64,000 nucleotides of DNA from Sporosarcina trichiuri (GCF_030406775.1 NZ_CP129119.1:2759501-2823500); one strand, 5' to 3'; positions 44,056-53,242 are shown, numbered from the stretch's first letter. The notes: generated from the letters alone by a model not told the origin. Numbers and translations are program-made.

Positions 44056-45435
44056 ATGAAACGGAAACTTACAGAACTGGCAGACTGGCTTGGTGCATCC
44101 GGTCAGCTGCTTGATGAAACCCTTGTAACAGGAGCGGCTATCGATTCACGGGCAGTGAAACCAGGAAATCTGTTCATCCCGTTCCGCGGAGAGCATGCAA
44201 ACGGCCATACATACGTCCGCGGTGCATTTGGTAAAGGGGCAGCAGCCTCACTCTGGCTGACGGACGAACCGAACCCGCCGGAAGACGTGCCGCTCATCTT
44301 TGTCGACGATGCAGAACTGGCGCTGCAGCAGCTCGCCCGCGCCTACCGCGCCGAACTGACGTGCAAAGTGATTGGCGTCACCGGATCGAACGGCAAAACC
44401 TCCACGAAAGATCTGCTCGCGAGTGTCCTGGGCGCAAAGTTCAGCGTGCAGAAGACCGAGGGCAATTTCAACAATGAACTCGGTCTGCCGCTGACGATTT
44501 TGTCACTTGAAGAAGAGACGGACATCGCAGTCCTGGAAATGGGCATGAGCGGATTCGGCGAGATTTCATTCCTGTCGAAACTGGCGGAACCGGACATTGC
44601 GATCATCACGAATATCGGCGAAGCGCACTTGCAGGACCTCGGCAGCCGGGAAGGTATTGCGGATGCGAAATTCGAGATCATCGACGGTCTCGCGGAAGAG
44701 GGCGCGTTCTACTATGATGGCGACGAACCGCTTCTTGAGGAGCTTGTCGGCCATCACCCTGAACTCAATGCCTGCTCGTTCGGATACGGCGCATCATGTG
44801 ATCTTCGTGCATCCGATATCCGCGTGACCCCTGACGGGAGCGGATTCACCGCGGCGGGCATGCTGGAAGGGAATTTCGTAATCCCGGTATACGGCGAGCA
44901 CCAAGTGAAAAATTCACTCGCGGCGCTCCTCGCGGCAGACCGGCTCGGCATGACGGCTGAGGAGAGCCGGGAGGCACTGCTGCATGCTGAACTGACGCCG
45001 ATGCGCATGCAGCCGGTCCATGCAAAGAGCGGTGCATTGTTCATCAATGACGCCTATAATGCAGCGCCGACTTCGCTTCGTGCCGCCTTGTCATTCATCG
45101 GCAGCACCTCTCTCCGGAAAGACAAATGGGCCGTTCTCGGCGATATGCTGGAACTCGGGGAGAACGAACGGCAATTCCATGAATCAGTCGCGGATCAGCT
45201 GGGCACACTGTCCTTGAAAGGAATTGCCCTGTATGGACCCAGAATGCGATGGCTGTATGAAAAGCTGCTCGAAAACGGAACGGACGCGCAGCTGGTCTGG
45301 TCGGAGGATGACTATGAGCCGATCATCCGGACGCTGGCCGAGTCAGCTGACGAGGACACCGTCATCCTGCTGAAAGGCTCAAGGGGGATGGCGCTGGAAC
45401 ACGTGCTGGAAGGCGTGCTTGAAATGGAGGCGTGA
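44056..45435 (+). CDS. murF: UDP-N-acetylmuramoyl-tripeptide--D-alanyl-D-alanine ligase
   Basis: A 459-residue Mur ligase that adds D-Ala-D-Ala to the UDP-MurNAc tripeptide. The ATP loop is GVTGSNGKTSTKDL; further landmarks are EGNFNNELGLPLTIL, ITNIGEAHL and NDAYNAAPTSLRAAL. The ATG at 44056 behind AGTGGGGAAA is chosen; a TTG at 44041 is too close to the ddl stop. It forms an operon with ddl and the following esterase. Confidence 0.96.
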   Translation: MKRKLTELADWLGASGQLLDETLVTGAAIDSRAVKPGNLFIPFRGEHANGHTYVRGAFGKGAAASLWLTDEPNPPEDVPLIFVDDAELALQQLARAYRAELTCKVIGVTGSNGKTSTKDLLASVLGAKFSVQKTEGNFNNELGLPLTILSLEEETDIAVLEMGMSGFGEISFLSKLAEPDIAIITNIGEAHLQDLGSREGIADAKFEIIDGLAEEGAFYYDGDEPLLEELVGHHPELNACSFGYGASCDLRASDIRVTPDGSGFTAAGMLEGNFVIPVYGEHQVKNSLAALLAADRLGMTAEESREALLHAELTPMRMQPVHAKSGALFINDAYNAAPTSLRAALSFIGSTSLRKDKWAVLGDMLELGENERQFHESVADQLGTLSLKGIALYGPRMRWLYEKLLENGTDAQLVWSEDDYEPIIRTLAESADEDTVILLKGSRGMALEHVLEGVLEMEA

Positions 45436-45438
45436 CCT

Positions 45439-46149
45439 GTGAAGACGGGGGTTATCGTACTGCATGGTTTCACCGGCGGATCTTTTGAGGTCCGCCCGCT
45501 GCTCCGCCTTCTCCGGGAAAAGACGGACTGGATCGTCAGTGTGCCGGTGCTGCCCGGCCACGAGATCGGCGGCCGTCTGGCGGACGTCACAGCCGAGGCC
45601 TGGCTCATGGAAGCTGAAATCGAATATAGGAAACTCGCCAAACAGACCGACCGCATTGCCGTCATCGGCTTTTCGATGGGCGGGCTTATTGCGCTCTATC
45701 TGGCGCTCCGCTATCCGATCGCCCGGCTTGTACTGCTGAGCGCGGCTGCCAAGTATATCGCCCCCCGGCTGCTGATGGAGGACGCTGCTGTCATACTGGC
45801 CCAGCCGGTGCTGCGCCGGTTTCCGCCGAATACGTTTTATCACCTGTACCAGTATAAGCTGCGCCATACACCTGTGCGGGCCGCTTTCCAATTCACCCGT
45901 ATCGTCCGTCAAGTTGCCCCTTATTACAGCTCCGTCACGGCGCCCGTCTGCATCGTGCAGGGGAAGGAAGACGGAATTGTCCCTTCGTCGAGCGCGGAAT
46001 TGCTCTATGAGGCAATCGGCTCCGAAGAAAAACATCTGATCTATTCGGAAACAGGGAAACACCATATTTGCTACAGTGAAGATTATGAAGCGTGGTCCGG
46101 AAAAGTGCTGAACTTCCTGAAGTCCGATCCGTTTGCGCCTGACGGATGA
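45439..46149 (+). CDS. Alpha/beta hydrolase (carboxylesterase/monoacylglycerol-lipase type)
   Basis: A 236-residue serine hydrolase. The nucleophile is in GFSMGG (about residue 78), the oxyanion HGFTGG at the N-terminus, the acid in GKEDGIVP and the histidine in GKHHI. It resembles Geobacillus Est30 and bacterial monoacylglycerol lipases. A GTG start, 3 nt after murF behind GGAGGCGTGACC, indicates cotranscription with ddl-murF. The natural substrate is unknown. Confidence 0.85.
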   Translation: MKTGVIVLHGFTGGSFEVRPLLRLLREKTDWIVSVPVLPGHEIGGRLADVTAEAWLMEAEIEYRKLAKQTDRIAVIGFSMGGLIALYLALRYPIARLVLLSAAAKYIAPRLLMEDAAVILAQPVLRRFPPNTFYHLYQYKLRHTPVRAAFQFTRIVRQVAPYYSSVTAPVCIVQGKEDGIVPSSSAELLYEAIGSEEKHLIYSETGKHHICYSEDYEAWSGKVLNFLKSDPFAPDG

Positions 46150-46165
46150 TCCTGAAGTGTTTCGG

Positions 46166-46194
46166 TTGCGGCAGTAAGGTTCCTGTGGTATACT
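46166..46194 (+). promoter_or_regulatory. Promoter upstream of the cshA leader
   Basis: TTGCGG and TATACT are spaced 17 nt, with a TG before the -10 (TGGTATACT, extended -10). Transcription would start near 46200. Confidence 0.65.
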
Positions 46195-46223
46195 AACTGA
46201 AGCATTGGATACATTTACGCAGA

Positions 46224-46254
46224 ACTCTTCCTCTTGTGAAGAGTGCTTTTTTTT
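46224..46254 (+). terminator. Terminator or attenuator in the cshA leader
   Basis: ACTCTTC-CTCTTGT-GAAGAGT is followed by GC and eight T, only about 25 nt after the predicted start of transcription. It either ends a very short RNA or attenuates the cshA message. The following 230 nt to the TTG at 46488 hold no gene; a small TATGCCG/CGGCAT hairpin lies at about 46279-46293. Confidence 0.7.
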
Positions 46255-46487
46255 GAATAAAACGGTTTGACGATATGCCGTCACGGCATCATTAAGCGAA
46301 CCGCTCGGCAAAGACCGGGCTTTCCTTTCATCCATTCCATCTGAACCATGAGAAGATGCAACCAGTCTTCCGCGTTGGATTTGTATACGTTCGGAAACAT
46401 ACCCAAAGCATAAGGCTCCGATTTGCCGCGCTTTCATTTGCAAATGTAACCAATTGTCAAATGGAAAACAAAAGGAGATTGAGAAGT

Positions 46488-47993
46488 TTGACGAATTTTT
46501 CAGAACTGAATATCAGTAAATCAACACAAGACTCACTAAAGAGGATGGGCTTCGAAGAGGCCACTCCGATCCAGGAAGGCACAGTCACATTCGGTATGGA
46601 AGGCAAGGACGTCATCGGCCAGGCCCAAACAGGTACAGGTAAGACAGCCGCATTCGGTATTCCGATCATCGAAAAGATCGATACGAGCAATCCGGCTGTA
46701 CAGGCGCTTGTCATTGCACCGACCCGTGAACTTGCCATCCAGGTATCCGAAGAGATCTACAAAATCGGCTATGGGAAACGCGCACGCATCCTTTCCGTTT
46801 TCGGAGGTCAGGAGATTTCACGCCAGATCCGCGCGCTCCGCAACAATCCGCAGATCGTTGTCGGAACACCGGGCCGTATACTCGACCACATCAACCGGAA
46901 GACGCTGAAGCTTGACGGCGTGCAGACGCTCGTATTGGACGAGGCGGATGAAATGCTCAACATGGGCTTCATCGAAGATATCAACGCAATCCTTTCGAAC
47001 GTTCCGGATGAGCGCCAGACACTCCTGTTCTCGGCAACCATGCCGGGACCGATCCGCAAAATCGCGGAAACGTTCATGAAAGATCCTGAAATCGTAAAGA
47101 TCAAGTCGAAGGAAATGACTGTCGAGAACATCGAGCAGTTCTTCGTCAAAGCACACGAGCGGGAGAAGTTCGACATCCTGTCCCGTCTGCTGAACGTCCA
47201 CCAGCCGGAACTTGCCATCGTATTCGGCCGCACGAAGCGCCGGGTAGACGAACTGGCTCACGCGCTCAACATCCGCGGATACCTTGCGGAAGGCATCCAC
47301 GGTGACTTGACACAGGCGAAACGGATGTCCGTATTGCGCCAGTTCAAGGAGAACAAGATCGACGTGCTGGTTGCAACAGACGTTGCAGCCCGCGGACTTG
47401 ATATTTCCGGCGTAACGCACGTTTACAACTTCGATATCCCGCAAGATCCTGAAAGCTACGTACACCGTATCGGCCGTACAGGCCGTGCAGGGAAGAGCGG
47501 GATGGCGATCACGTTCGTGACACCGCGTGAAATGGGCTACTTGCGCATCGTCGAGGAAACAACGAAGAAACGCATGAAGCCGCTTCAGCCGCCGACATCG
47601 GATGAAGCACTGATGGGTCAGCAGAAACTGGCTGTCGACACACTCGAAGAAGCAGTCCAGAAGAACGAATTGAACGATTACACTCAATTCGCGACGGACC
47701 TGCTGAGCAAATATGATGCAACCGACCTTGTAGCGGCTGCATTGAAAAACCTGACAAAAGAGCCGGATGCAACACCGGTTACGATTACGGAAGAACGTCC
47801 ATTGCCTTCACGCCGATCTTCTGGCGGCGGACGCGGCGGTTACAAGGGCAACCGCAGCGGCGGCAACCGTTCATTCGGCGGAGGCCGCGGATATGGCGGC
47901 AACCGACGCAGCAGCGGCGGCCGTGATGGCGGACGTCGTGATGGCGGACGCCGTGAAAGCGGCAGCCGGGATCGCGGCCGTTCGGATCGATAA
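46488..47993 (+). CDS. cshA: DEAD-box RNA helicase CshA
   Basis: A 501-residue ATP-dependent RNA helicase of RNA decay and ribosome assembly. Motifs in order: Q-motif GFEEATPIQ, Walker [19 protein letters not shown] in [17 protein letters not shown], and [10 protein letters not shown]. The C-terminal 60 residues are an RGG-type tail rich in Gly, Arg and Ser, which binds RNA. The TTG at 46488 with AAAGGAGATT upstream is chosen; upstream in-frame codons are not helicase-like. It occupies the conserved position between murF and ydbS. Confidence 0.95.
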   Translation: MTNFSELNISKSTQDSLKRMGFEEATPIQEGTVTFGMEGKDVIGQAQTGTGKTAAFGIPIIEKIDTSNPAVQALVIAPTRELAIQVSEEIYKIGYGKRARILSVFGGQEISRQIRALRNNPQIVVGTPGRILDHINRKTLKLDGVQTLVLDEADEMLNMGFIEDINAILSNVPDERQTLLFSATMPGPIRKIAETFMKDPEIVKIKSKEMTVENIEQFFVKAHEREKFDILSRLLNVHQPELAIVFGRTKRRVDELAHALNIRGYLAEGIHGDLTQAKRMSVLRQFKENKIDVLVATDVAARGLDISGVTHVYNFDIPQDPESYVHRIGRTGRAGKSGMAITFVTPREMGYLRIVEETTKKRMKPLQPPTSDEALMGQQKLAVDTLEEAVQKNELNDYTQFATDLLSKYDATDLVAAALKNLTKEPDATPVTITEERPLPSRRSSGGGRGGYKGNRSGGNRSFGGGRGYGGNRRSSGGRDGGRRDGGRRESGSRDRGRSDR

Positions 47994-48011
47994 AATTCAA
48001 TGACGCAACGG

Positions 48012-48050
48012 ACCCGGGAGACATCTTAACGGATATCTCCCGGGTTTTTC
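48012..48050 (+). terminator. Terminator after cshA
   Basis: ACCCGGGAGA and TCTCCCGGGT form a 10-bp stem with a 14-nt loop and a TTTTC tract. Confidence 0.85.
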
Positions 48051-48114
48051 TTTTGCCATTTTGAAACATTCCGACGGCTTGTGCGTATGTAAGACTATAG
48101 AAGGAGGGAGTAAT

Positions 48115-48594
48115 TTGAGAAAGCAGCCAGCAAACAAATTATCCAGAAAAGGACTGACGGTCTGGCGCCTGTACGGTATCCTGCAGACGCTTCTCGCGCT
48201 GCTGCCGGCTGCCGGTGCAGGAGTCCTGGCATACATATTCGATTGGCACTGGTGGGTGTACGTTGCCGCTTCGGCAGCCGTGATCATTTTCGGCATCCTG
48301 TTCATCAATCTGTTTCCGCGTCTCCGATGGTCCAGATGGCGATATGAAGTCCGTGAGACGGAGATCGAACTGCAGCACGGCATATTCATCGTCAAGCGGA
48401 CGCTGATCCCGATGGTGCGTGTCCAGCATGTCGACACTGCACAAGGTCCGATTTTAAAGCGCTACGTTTTATCAGCGATTTCGATCTCCACTGCGGCGAC
48501 CGTGCACTCGATCCCGATGCTGGAGGCCGGGGAAGCGGATGAATTGCGGAACCGCATTTCAGCGCTTGCAAAGGTGGCGGAAGACGATGTCTGA
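48115..48594 (+). CDS. ydbS: Bacterial PH-domain membrane protein YdbS
   Basis: A 159-residue protein with two membrane helices (about 20-75) followed by one bPH2 domain (RYEVRETEIELQHGIFIVKRTLIPMVRVQHVDT). It is encoded with YdbT, as in B. subtilis, where the pair is linked to resistance to an envelope-active antimicrobial. The TTG start follows AAGGAGGGAG. It overlaps ydbT by 8 nt. Confidence 0.88.
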   Translation: MRKQPANKLSRKGLTVWRLYGILQTLLALLPAAGAGVLAYIFDWHWWVYVAASAAVIIFGILFINLFPRLRWSRWRYEVRETEIELQHGIFIVKRTLIPMVRVQHVDTAQGPILKRYVLSAISISTAATVHSIPMLEAGEADELRNRISALAKVAEDDV

Positions 48595-50104
48595 ACGGCA
48601 TTACAAACTGCACTGGGTGACAGTGCTCGTGGAGACACTGAAAGCTGTGAAGGATGCGATTCTCCCGCTGCTGGTCGTCCTGTTCACCGGCAGCCGGAAT
48701 AACGACACGGGAAATTGGTTCCTCGACAACTGGTCCCTGCTGTTCGGGGGAGGGCTTGCACTATTCCTCATTCTGAGCGGCCTTATCAAATGGCTCCGGT
48801 TCTCCTATTGGTTCGAAGACGGGGAACTGCGCATCGAGTCGGGACTGTTCGTCAAGAAGAAGCGGTATATCCCATTCGAACGGATCCAGAGCCTGAATTA
48901 CACGGAAGGCATCTTTCACCGGCCTTTCGGTCTGGTGAAAGTGGAAGTCGAAACAGCCGCGTCAGGCAGCGGCGAGTCGGAAGCCGAATTGACAGCTGTC
49001 ACCCGGGAAGACGCCGACCGTATCAAACAGAGGATTGCGGCTGGCAAACGAAAACAGGTGGAAGATGGAGAGACGGAATTGTCAGAGGACCGGGAGACCG
49101 CCGAAGAAGAAGGGGAACAGATATTCGCGATGACGCCGAAACAGCTTATCATCCTGGCGACAACCTCCAGCGGAATCGGCGTCATCTTTTCGGGCGCTGC
49201 CCTCTTCCTCTCGCAGTTCGGTGAATTCCTGCCGATCGACAAAGTAAGTGCAGAGCTGGCCGGCCTGTTGAAGTTCGGCGTCCTGCTGATCGGACTGCTT
49301 GTCTTGGCAGCTCTGCTCGGTGCGTGGGTCCTGTCGATCGCGATGACGTTCTTCTCCTACTACGGCTTCAAGGCTAGAGTAGTCGAGGATGAACTCATCA
49401 TCACACGGGGGTTGATCGAGAAGAAACGCACGACCATTCCGCTGAGCCGCATCCAGAGTGTCAGTCTGCAGGAGAACCCGCTCCGTCAGTTGTTCGGCTA
49501 CGCCCGGGTTGTCGTGCACAGCGCCGGGGCGGCCGGAGACGGCTCACGGATCCAGCTGTTCCCTCTGGTGAAGAAGAAAGAAGTGTATGGGCCGCTTCAG
49601 GAGATCTTCCCGGAACTCGATCTGAGAGACCCCGTGCAGAAGCTGCCGAAGCGGGGCCGCAAGTTCTACTATCGGATCGACTTTTTCTGGATGGTGCCGA
49701 TCGCTGCGCTGATCAGCTGGTTTTTCTACCCATATGGACTCTGGTCGCTCCTTATTTTTCCGATTGTCATGGCATTCGGTCTGTGGCAGCACCGGTCGGC
49801 CGCCTGGCGGATCACAGGCAATCAGGCGACTATCCGGTCACGCAGTTTCGGACTGGATACTTCCTATACGATGCGCAGGAGAATCCAATCGGCCGAAGTG
49901 CGGCAGACCATCTTTCAAAAACGGAAAGACGTCGCTACCATCCATTTAAACGTAAAATCAGGAATGGGCGTCCACCGTGTCGGCATCAGGCAGATGGAGC
50001 ATATTGAAGCGGAGCGGATGCTGGAGTGGTACGACCCGGAACCGGGCACCGGGGAATCCGGAGATCCCGCCGGCCGGCCGCTGGATCCGGCATGGCGATC
50101 TTGA
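48587..50104 (+). CDS. ydbT: Bacterial PH-domain membrane protein YdbT
   Basis: A 505-residue membrane protein with three bPH2 repeats, each with an I/VPxxRIQS-like core (YIPFERIQSLNYTEG, TIPLSRIQSVSLQEN, RIQSAEVRQTIFQKR), interleaved with helix pairs. An acidic loop lies at about 150-180. It probably forms a complex with YdbS; the biochemical function is unknown. The ATG lies in the end of ydbS. Confidence 0.88.
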   Translation: MSERHYKLHWVTVLVETLKAVKDAILPLLVVLFTGSRNNDTGNWFLDNWSLLFGGGLALFLILSGLIKWLRFSYWFEDGELRIESGLFVKKKRYIPFERIQSLNYTEGIFHRPFGLVKVEVETAASGSGESEAELTAVTREDADRIKQRIAAGKRKQVEDGETELSEDRETAEEEGEQIFAMTPKQLIILATTSSGIGVIFSGAALFLSQFGEFLPIDKVSAELAGLLKFGVLLIGLLVLAALLGAWVLSIAMTFFSYYGFKARVVEDELIITRGLIEKKRTTIPLSRIQSVSLQENPLRQLFGYARVVVHSAGAAGDGSRIQLFPLVKKKEVYGPLQEIFPELDLRDPVQKLPKRGRKFYYRIDFFWMVPIAALISWFFYPYGLWSLLIFPIVMAFGLWQHRSAAWRITGNQATIRSRSFGLDTSYTMRRRIQSAEVRQTIFQKRKDVATIHLNVKSGMGVHRVGIRQMEHIEAERMLEWYDPEPGTGESGDPAGRPLDPAWRS

Positions 50105-50114
50105 ACCGCGGGAA

Positions 50115-50140
50115 GTGATCATAAAAACGGATTTCCGCTC
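50115..50140. repeat. Left remnant of the 20-bp repeat array
   Basis: A full unit GTGATCATAAA... starts at 50115, and the next, 20 nt later at 50135, stops after CCGCTC. The remainder of that unit is found 1.77 kb away at 51908, on the other side of the IS110 element. Confidence 0.8.
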
Positions 50141-50344
50141 CCTCTTGAAACATTGATATACCAGGGGTTCACGGTGGTAAATGAGAGACAAAAAAATTTT
50201 TCTCTTCGATTCATGACCAGTTCCTATAATAAAAGTGAAAATATTGAAGGCCAAGCATACGCTACGCTGCCAAGGGTGGAGGTAATTTCCATCCCTGGCG
50301 GGACTGGTATGCGATGCACTCTGGATCTCCGCGTTCCTTATACT

Positions 50345-50440
50345 GATGTACCCTCCCATGGCTCTTGGCGTCTAGGCGCTAACATTCCTTCGTCGGATCT
50401 AGTAATAAGGCGGAGGCTGGCTATGCTCATAAGGGGACTC
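50345..50440. ncRNA. Candidate bridge/seek RNA guide region of the IS110 element
   Basis: Within the noncoding part, GCTCATAA (50425-50432) equals the right half of the target including the CT core. GGCGGAGG (50409-50416) can pair, with G-U pairs, to the left half TTTCCGCT (50132-50139). CATTCCT (50383-50389) is the exact complement of AGGAATG at the right end of the element, and CTCCC (50353-50357) equals the start of the left end. IS110-type elements use such a split-guide RNA. The transcript's ends and strand are not visible, and the short matches could in part be chance. Confidence 0.45.
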
Positions 50441-50515
50441 TGAGGTCCAATCGGAATTTCTTGCCTGCTTCTCCGTGTCATCCTGTTGTAGGTCTTACAT
50501 TAGAAGGTACGTCGG

Positions 50516-51790
50516 TCAGCCTTGGGCCAGGGCAGGGATATCCTGTATCATACGTTGCGGATCAAATGCCCTGCGGTGTTTACACATACCGAAGAGAACA
50601 TGGAGTAATTTCCGGCAGAGAACCACCATTGACTCTTTCTTCTTTAAAGGATTTTCAAGGCGTGTCGTGTAATACAGATGAAGCTGACGAAATGCTGGGT
50701 TGTGCTGAACCAATGGCAAGGTAACTCGATACAAAACAGAACGAAGACGCCGTCTGCCGCGCTTGGAGAGACGCTTCTGGCCCGTATGTTTCCCCGAAGA
50801 GCTTTCCCGAAGCATTAATCCCGCTAATTTCTCCAATTGGCGTGGATGCTTATAGTGGGTAAAGCTGCCGACTTCAGACAATAGATCGATAATAGTCGAG
50901 TCGGAAATTCCAGGCACAGAGTTTAAAATTTCATACTCATCGGTTGGCCGGATAATCGCCATCAAAGCGTCTTCCAACTCTGCCAGCTCCCGCTCTACCT
51001 GACGGAACCGACTGACAAGCGACTGAATCTCCAAGCGGGCAATCCGCTGGCCTTCAGACGCGCCGATGGTGTGCGACAACAGAGGGATCAGTTTCTTCAC
51101 CTTGGCCATCTGGACAGAACGCAATCCGTCGGATTGGCGATAGAGACTACGCAAGTCATCCAAGGACTTCCCCTCGAAATCTGCAGGGAAAGGCGTGTAG
51201 GTCAGGACGGCCAATGCCATCTTGCCAAACGAGCCGAAAACCTTGCGGAACTCTGGAAAGTAGACATCCGTCCAGCGAATCAGCTTATTTTGCAGGGCAG
51301 TCCGTTCTTTGACCAAGCTATTGCGCAGCGTGGAGCCCACCCTAATATCTGCTTCATGATCCTTCAGGTGGCGCGGGTAGCTATACCGACCATCCTTCAC
51401 AAGCTTAGCGATGACGATGGCATCTTTCTTGTCATTCTTGGTCTGGATGTTATCGTCCAGCTCCTTAGAACGCTTTACATGAAGTGTCTGAACAGCCACG
51501 AAGGGGATGTGCTGTTCGTGCAGGAATTGCCGCAAATTCAGGCCATAGTGGCCTGTCGGCTCGGCACCTACCAGCACATCGGTCTTGCCGAATTCCTTCA
51601 TCGCGTTCTGGATCTCTGCCTGAAGAAAATCGAATCCTTGCCTGGACTGAAAGACCGGAAAAGGCTTTTTCAGCACAATGCCTCGATCGTTGACCATACA
51701 GGCGTAGTGCTTCTCCTTGGCGACATCGATACCAACTATCAAGGTTTGTTCTGTCACTTGCATGATTTTGTGATTTTGGGTATCATTCAT
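50516..51790 (-). CDS. IS110-family transposase
   Basis: A 424-residue recombinase. The N-terminal RuvC-like DEDD domain shows Asp22 (GIDVAKEKH), Glu77 (GAEPTGHY) and Asp120/Asp123 (NDKKDAIV). The C-terminal Tnp domain shows SVPGISDSTIIDLLSEVG and the nucleophilic serine region RESSSGKHTGQKRLSKRG. The frame is intact, with AAGGAGGACTCG before the ATG, so it may be active. The long noncoding region follows the gene, as in the IS1111 branch. Confidence 0.93.
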   Translation of the reverse strand: MNDTQNHKIMQVTEQTLIVGIDVAKEKHYACMVNDRGIVLKKPFPVFQSRQGFDFLQAEIQNAMKEFGKTDVLVGAEPTGHYGLNLRQFLHEQHIPFVAVQTLHVKRSKELDDNIQTKNDKKDAIVIAKLVKDGRYSYPRHLKDHEADIRVGSTLRNSLVKERTALQNKLIRWTDVYFPEFRKVFGSFGKMALAVLTYTPFPADFEGKSLDDLRSLYRQSDGLRSVQMAKVKKLIPLLSHTIGASEGQRIARLEIQSLVSRFRQVERELAELEDALMAIIRPTDEYEILNSVPGISDSTIIDLLSEVGSFTHYKHPRQLEKLAGLMLRESSSGKHTGQKRLSKRGRRRLRSVLYRVTLPLVQHNPAFRQLHLYYTTRLENPLKKKESMVVLCRKLLHVLFGMCKHRRAFDPQRMIQDIPALAQG

Positions 51791-51904
51791 TTCGAGTCCT
51801 CCTTGGTATTTAGTTAGGGGTCATTTCGTCTAGGAACATGACACCCCCGAATCATACCAGGAGGGCTTTTTTGCGTGCAAGCCCTTTAAAAGTTCAAAAC
51901 AGGA

Positions 51905-52040
51905 ATGCTCATAAACTACGAAAAGTGATCATAAATCCAGGATTCCGCTCATAAAACGCTGAAAATGATCATAAACTTCGAAAAGTGATCATAAAACCTG
52001 GAAACCGCTCATAAACCGGCGCAATCCGCTCATTAACCCG
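51905..52040. repeat. 20-bp-period repeat array, right part of copy 2
   Basis: Units start at 51905, 51925, 51945, 51965, 51985, 52005 and 52026, with the same YGMTCATAAA core as at 22901-23051. It begins exactly at the IS110 right junction. Confidence 0.85.
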
Positions 52041-52063
52041 TCACGCCGCATCCGCCGGCATAC

Positions 52064-52110
52064 AAAAAGACTGCCAATCTGCCGGGACAGCCGGCAGATT
52101 GACAGTCTTC
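52064..52110 (-). terminator. Terminator after the rhomboid gene
   Basis: On the minus strand AAGACTGTCAATCTGCCGG and its near-complement form a long stem with one internal mismatch, followed by TTTTTG. Confidence 0.85.
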
Positions 52111-52112
52111 CT

Positions 52113-52739
52113 TTACTTGCGGACAATTTTCACTTTCGGCTTGCGCCAGCTGACGATTCGCTTCGGATGGAAAATGCTGAGCCCGATCAGAAATCCTACG
52201 ATGAGACCGGCGATGTGAGCGGCGGCATTGATATTCGGGCCGACGAACGTCATCACGACACCAAGGCCGATAATCGGCAGGATGATCTGGCGGAGCTGCG
52301 GCAGCAGATGTTTCGTATGATAGACAAGTGCGCCGAACGCGCCGAAGATACCGAAGATTGCACCGCTCGCCCCTACATGCGTAAACTCGGGGCCATACAC
52401 GAAGAACGTCGCGATGCAGCCGAAAATCCCGGACAGGAAATAGACGGTGAGAAACCGGGCCTTCCCGGACACCTTCTCCAGTTCCGGCCCGAAGATGAAC
52501 AATGAAAACATGTTGAACAGCAGGTGCATGAAGCCGCCGTGCAAAAACATCGGTGTGACCAGACGCCAATATTCCCCTTGTTCAACAAGGTAATTGGCCC
52601 CGACGCCGAACAGGAAGATCCTGTCCCCGATCCCGGGAATCATGGTCAGAAGATAGATGAGAATATTACTGGCAAGCAGTGCTGTCACAACTGGATACTG
52701 CCGGATATATTGTGAAAAACTCTCAGTACGGATAAACAT
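52113..52739 (-). CDS. Rhomboid-family intramembrane serine protease (YdcA position)
   Basis: A 208-residue six-helix membrane protease. The catalytic serine is in GASGAIFGIFGAFGAL (about residue 123) and the histidine in NAAAHIAGLIVGFLIG (about residue 175). The WRLVTPMFLHGGFMHLLFNMFSL loop is a family hallmark. It cleaves membrane helices; its target is unknown. It is oriented opposite to acpS, as ydcA is in B. subtilis. Confidence 0.92.
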   Translation of the reverse strand: MFIRTESFSQYIRQYPVVTALLASNILIYLLTMIPGIGDRIFLFGVGANYLVEQGEYWRLVTPMFLHGGFMHLLFNMFSLFIFGPELEKVSGKARFLTVYFLSGIFGCIATFFVYGPEFTHVGASGAIFGIFGAFGALVYHTKHLLPQLRQIILPIIGLGVVMTFVGPNINAAAHIAGLIVGFLIGLSIFHPKRIVSWRKPKVKIVRK

Positions 52740-52804
52740 TGCTCTCCCCCGATCTTTGTATCAGTATACAATTATTCAGCGCTATATGGAAAGAAGGTGA
52801 TTCA

Positions 52805-53173
52805 ATGATCACAGGAATCGGATTGGATATTGCGGAACTCGATAGAATTGAAACGCTCGACCGGAAATCAGCAAAATTCCGGGAAAGGATCTTGACGTCT
52901 GCGGAACTGGCACTCTATGAAACGCTCTCCGAGAAAAGAAAAATCGAGTTCCTCGCCGGGCGGTTTTCCGCAAAGGAAGCATTTGCGAAAGCGCTGGGCA
53001 CCGGGATCGGTCCGGAATGCAGCTTCCAGGATATTTCCGTGCTGCCTGCACGAACGGGTGCGCCTGTTCTCAAGTTCAAAGGGGACTCGGCTGGAATCCT
53101 CGTCTCCATCACACACACACGTACGGTCGCCGCCGCGCAAGTTATTTTGCAAAATACCGCACACATCGGATAA
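52805..53173 (+). CDS. acpS: Holo-[acyl-carrier-protein] synthase
   Basis: A 122-residue phosphopantetheinyl transferase that activates ACP by moving 4'-phosphopantetheine from CoA. Mg-binding GIGLDIAELDRI at residues 4-15 and FLAGRFSAKEAFAKALGTG at about 48-66 are diagnostic. AGAAGGTGATTC precedes the ATG at 52805; earlier in-frame codons lie in the promoter region. Confidence 0.95.
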   Translation: MITGIGLDIAELDRIETLDRKSAKFRERILTSAELALYETLSEKRKIEFLAGRFSAKEAFAKALGTGIGPECSFQDISVLPARTGAPVLKFKGDSAGILVSITHTRTVAAAQVILQNTAHIG

Positions 53174-53242
53174 GCTCCGCATAAACGACTGTCCCTCCTC
53201 ATAAGATGACCTACCCGATTGAAATAGGAGAGGATGAACTGA

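Larger units (their letters stand above)
50138..51907. mobile_element. IS110-family insertion sequence in the repeat array
   Basis: The element holds a DEDD transposase on the minus strand and about 375 nt of noncoding DNA downstream of that gene. Boundaries are set by the interrupted repeat: the left junction reads TTTCCG-CT-CCCTCTTG and the right one AGGAATG-CT-CATAAAC. Joining TTTCCG to CT-CATAAAC restores a perfect 20-bp repeat. The same four bases GCTC occur at both junctions, so the edge is uncertain by up to 4 nt. There is no longer target duplication or terminal inverted repeat, as usual in this family. A subterminal ATACCAGG occurs near both ends (50158, 51854). Confidence 0.75.

Noticed and set aside
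50153..50443. A 96-codon open frame left of the transposase
   Set aside because: No family resemblance or ribosome site, and it lies in the structured noncoding part of the IS element.
51071..51817. 248-codon frame opposite the transposase
   Set aside because: It is antisense to a complete IS110 transposase with all catalytic residues and has no recognisable domain.
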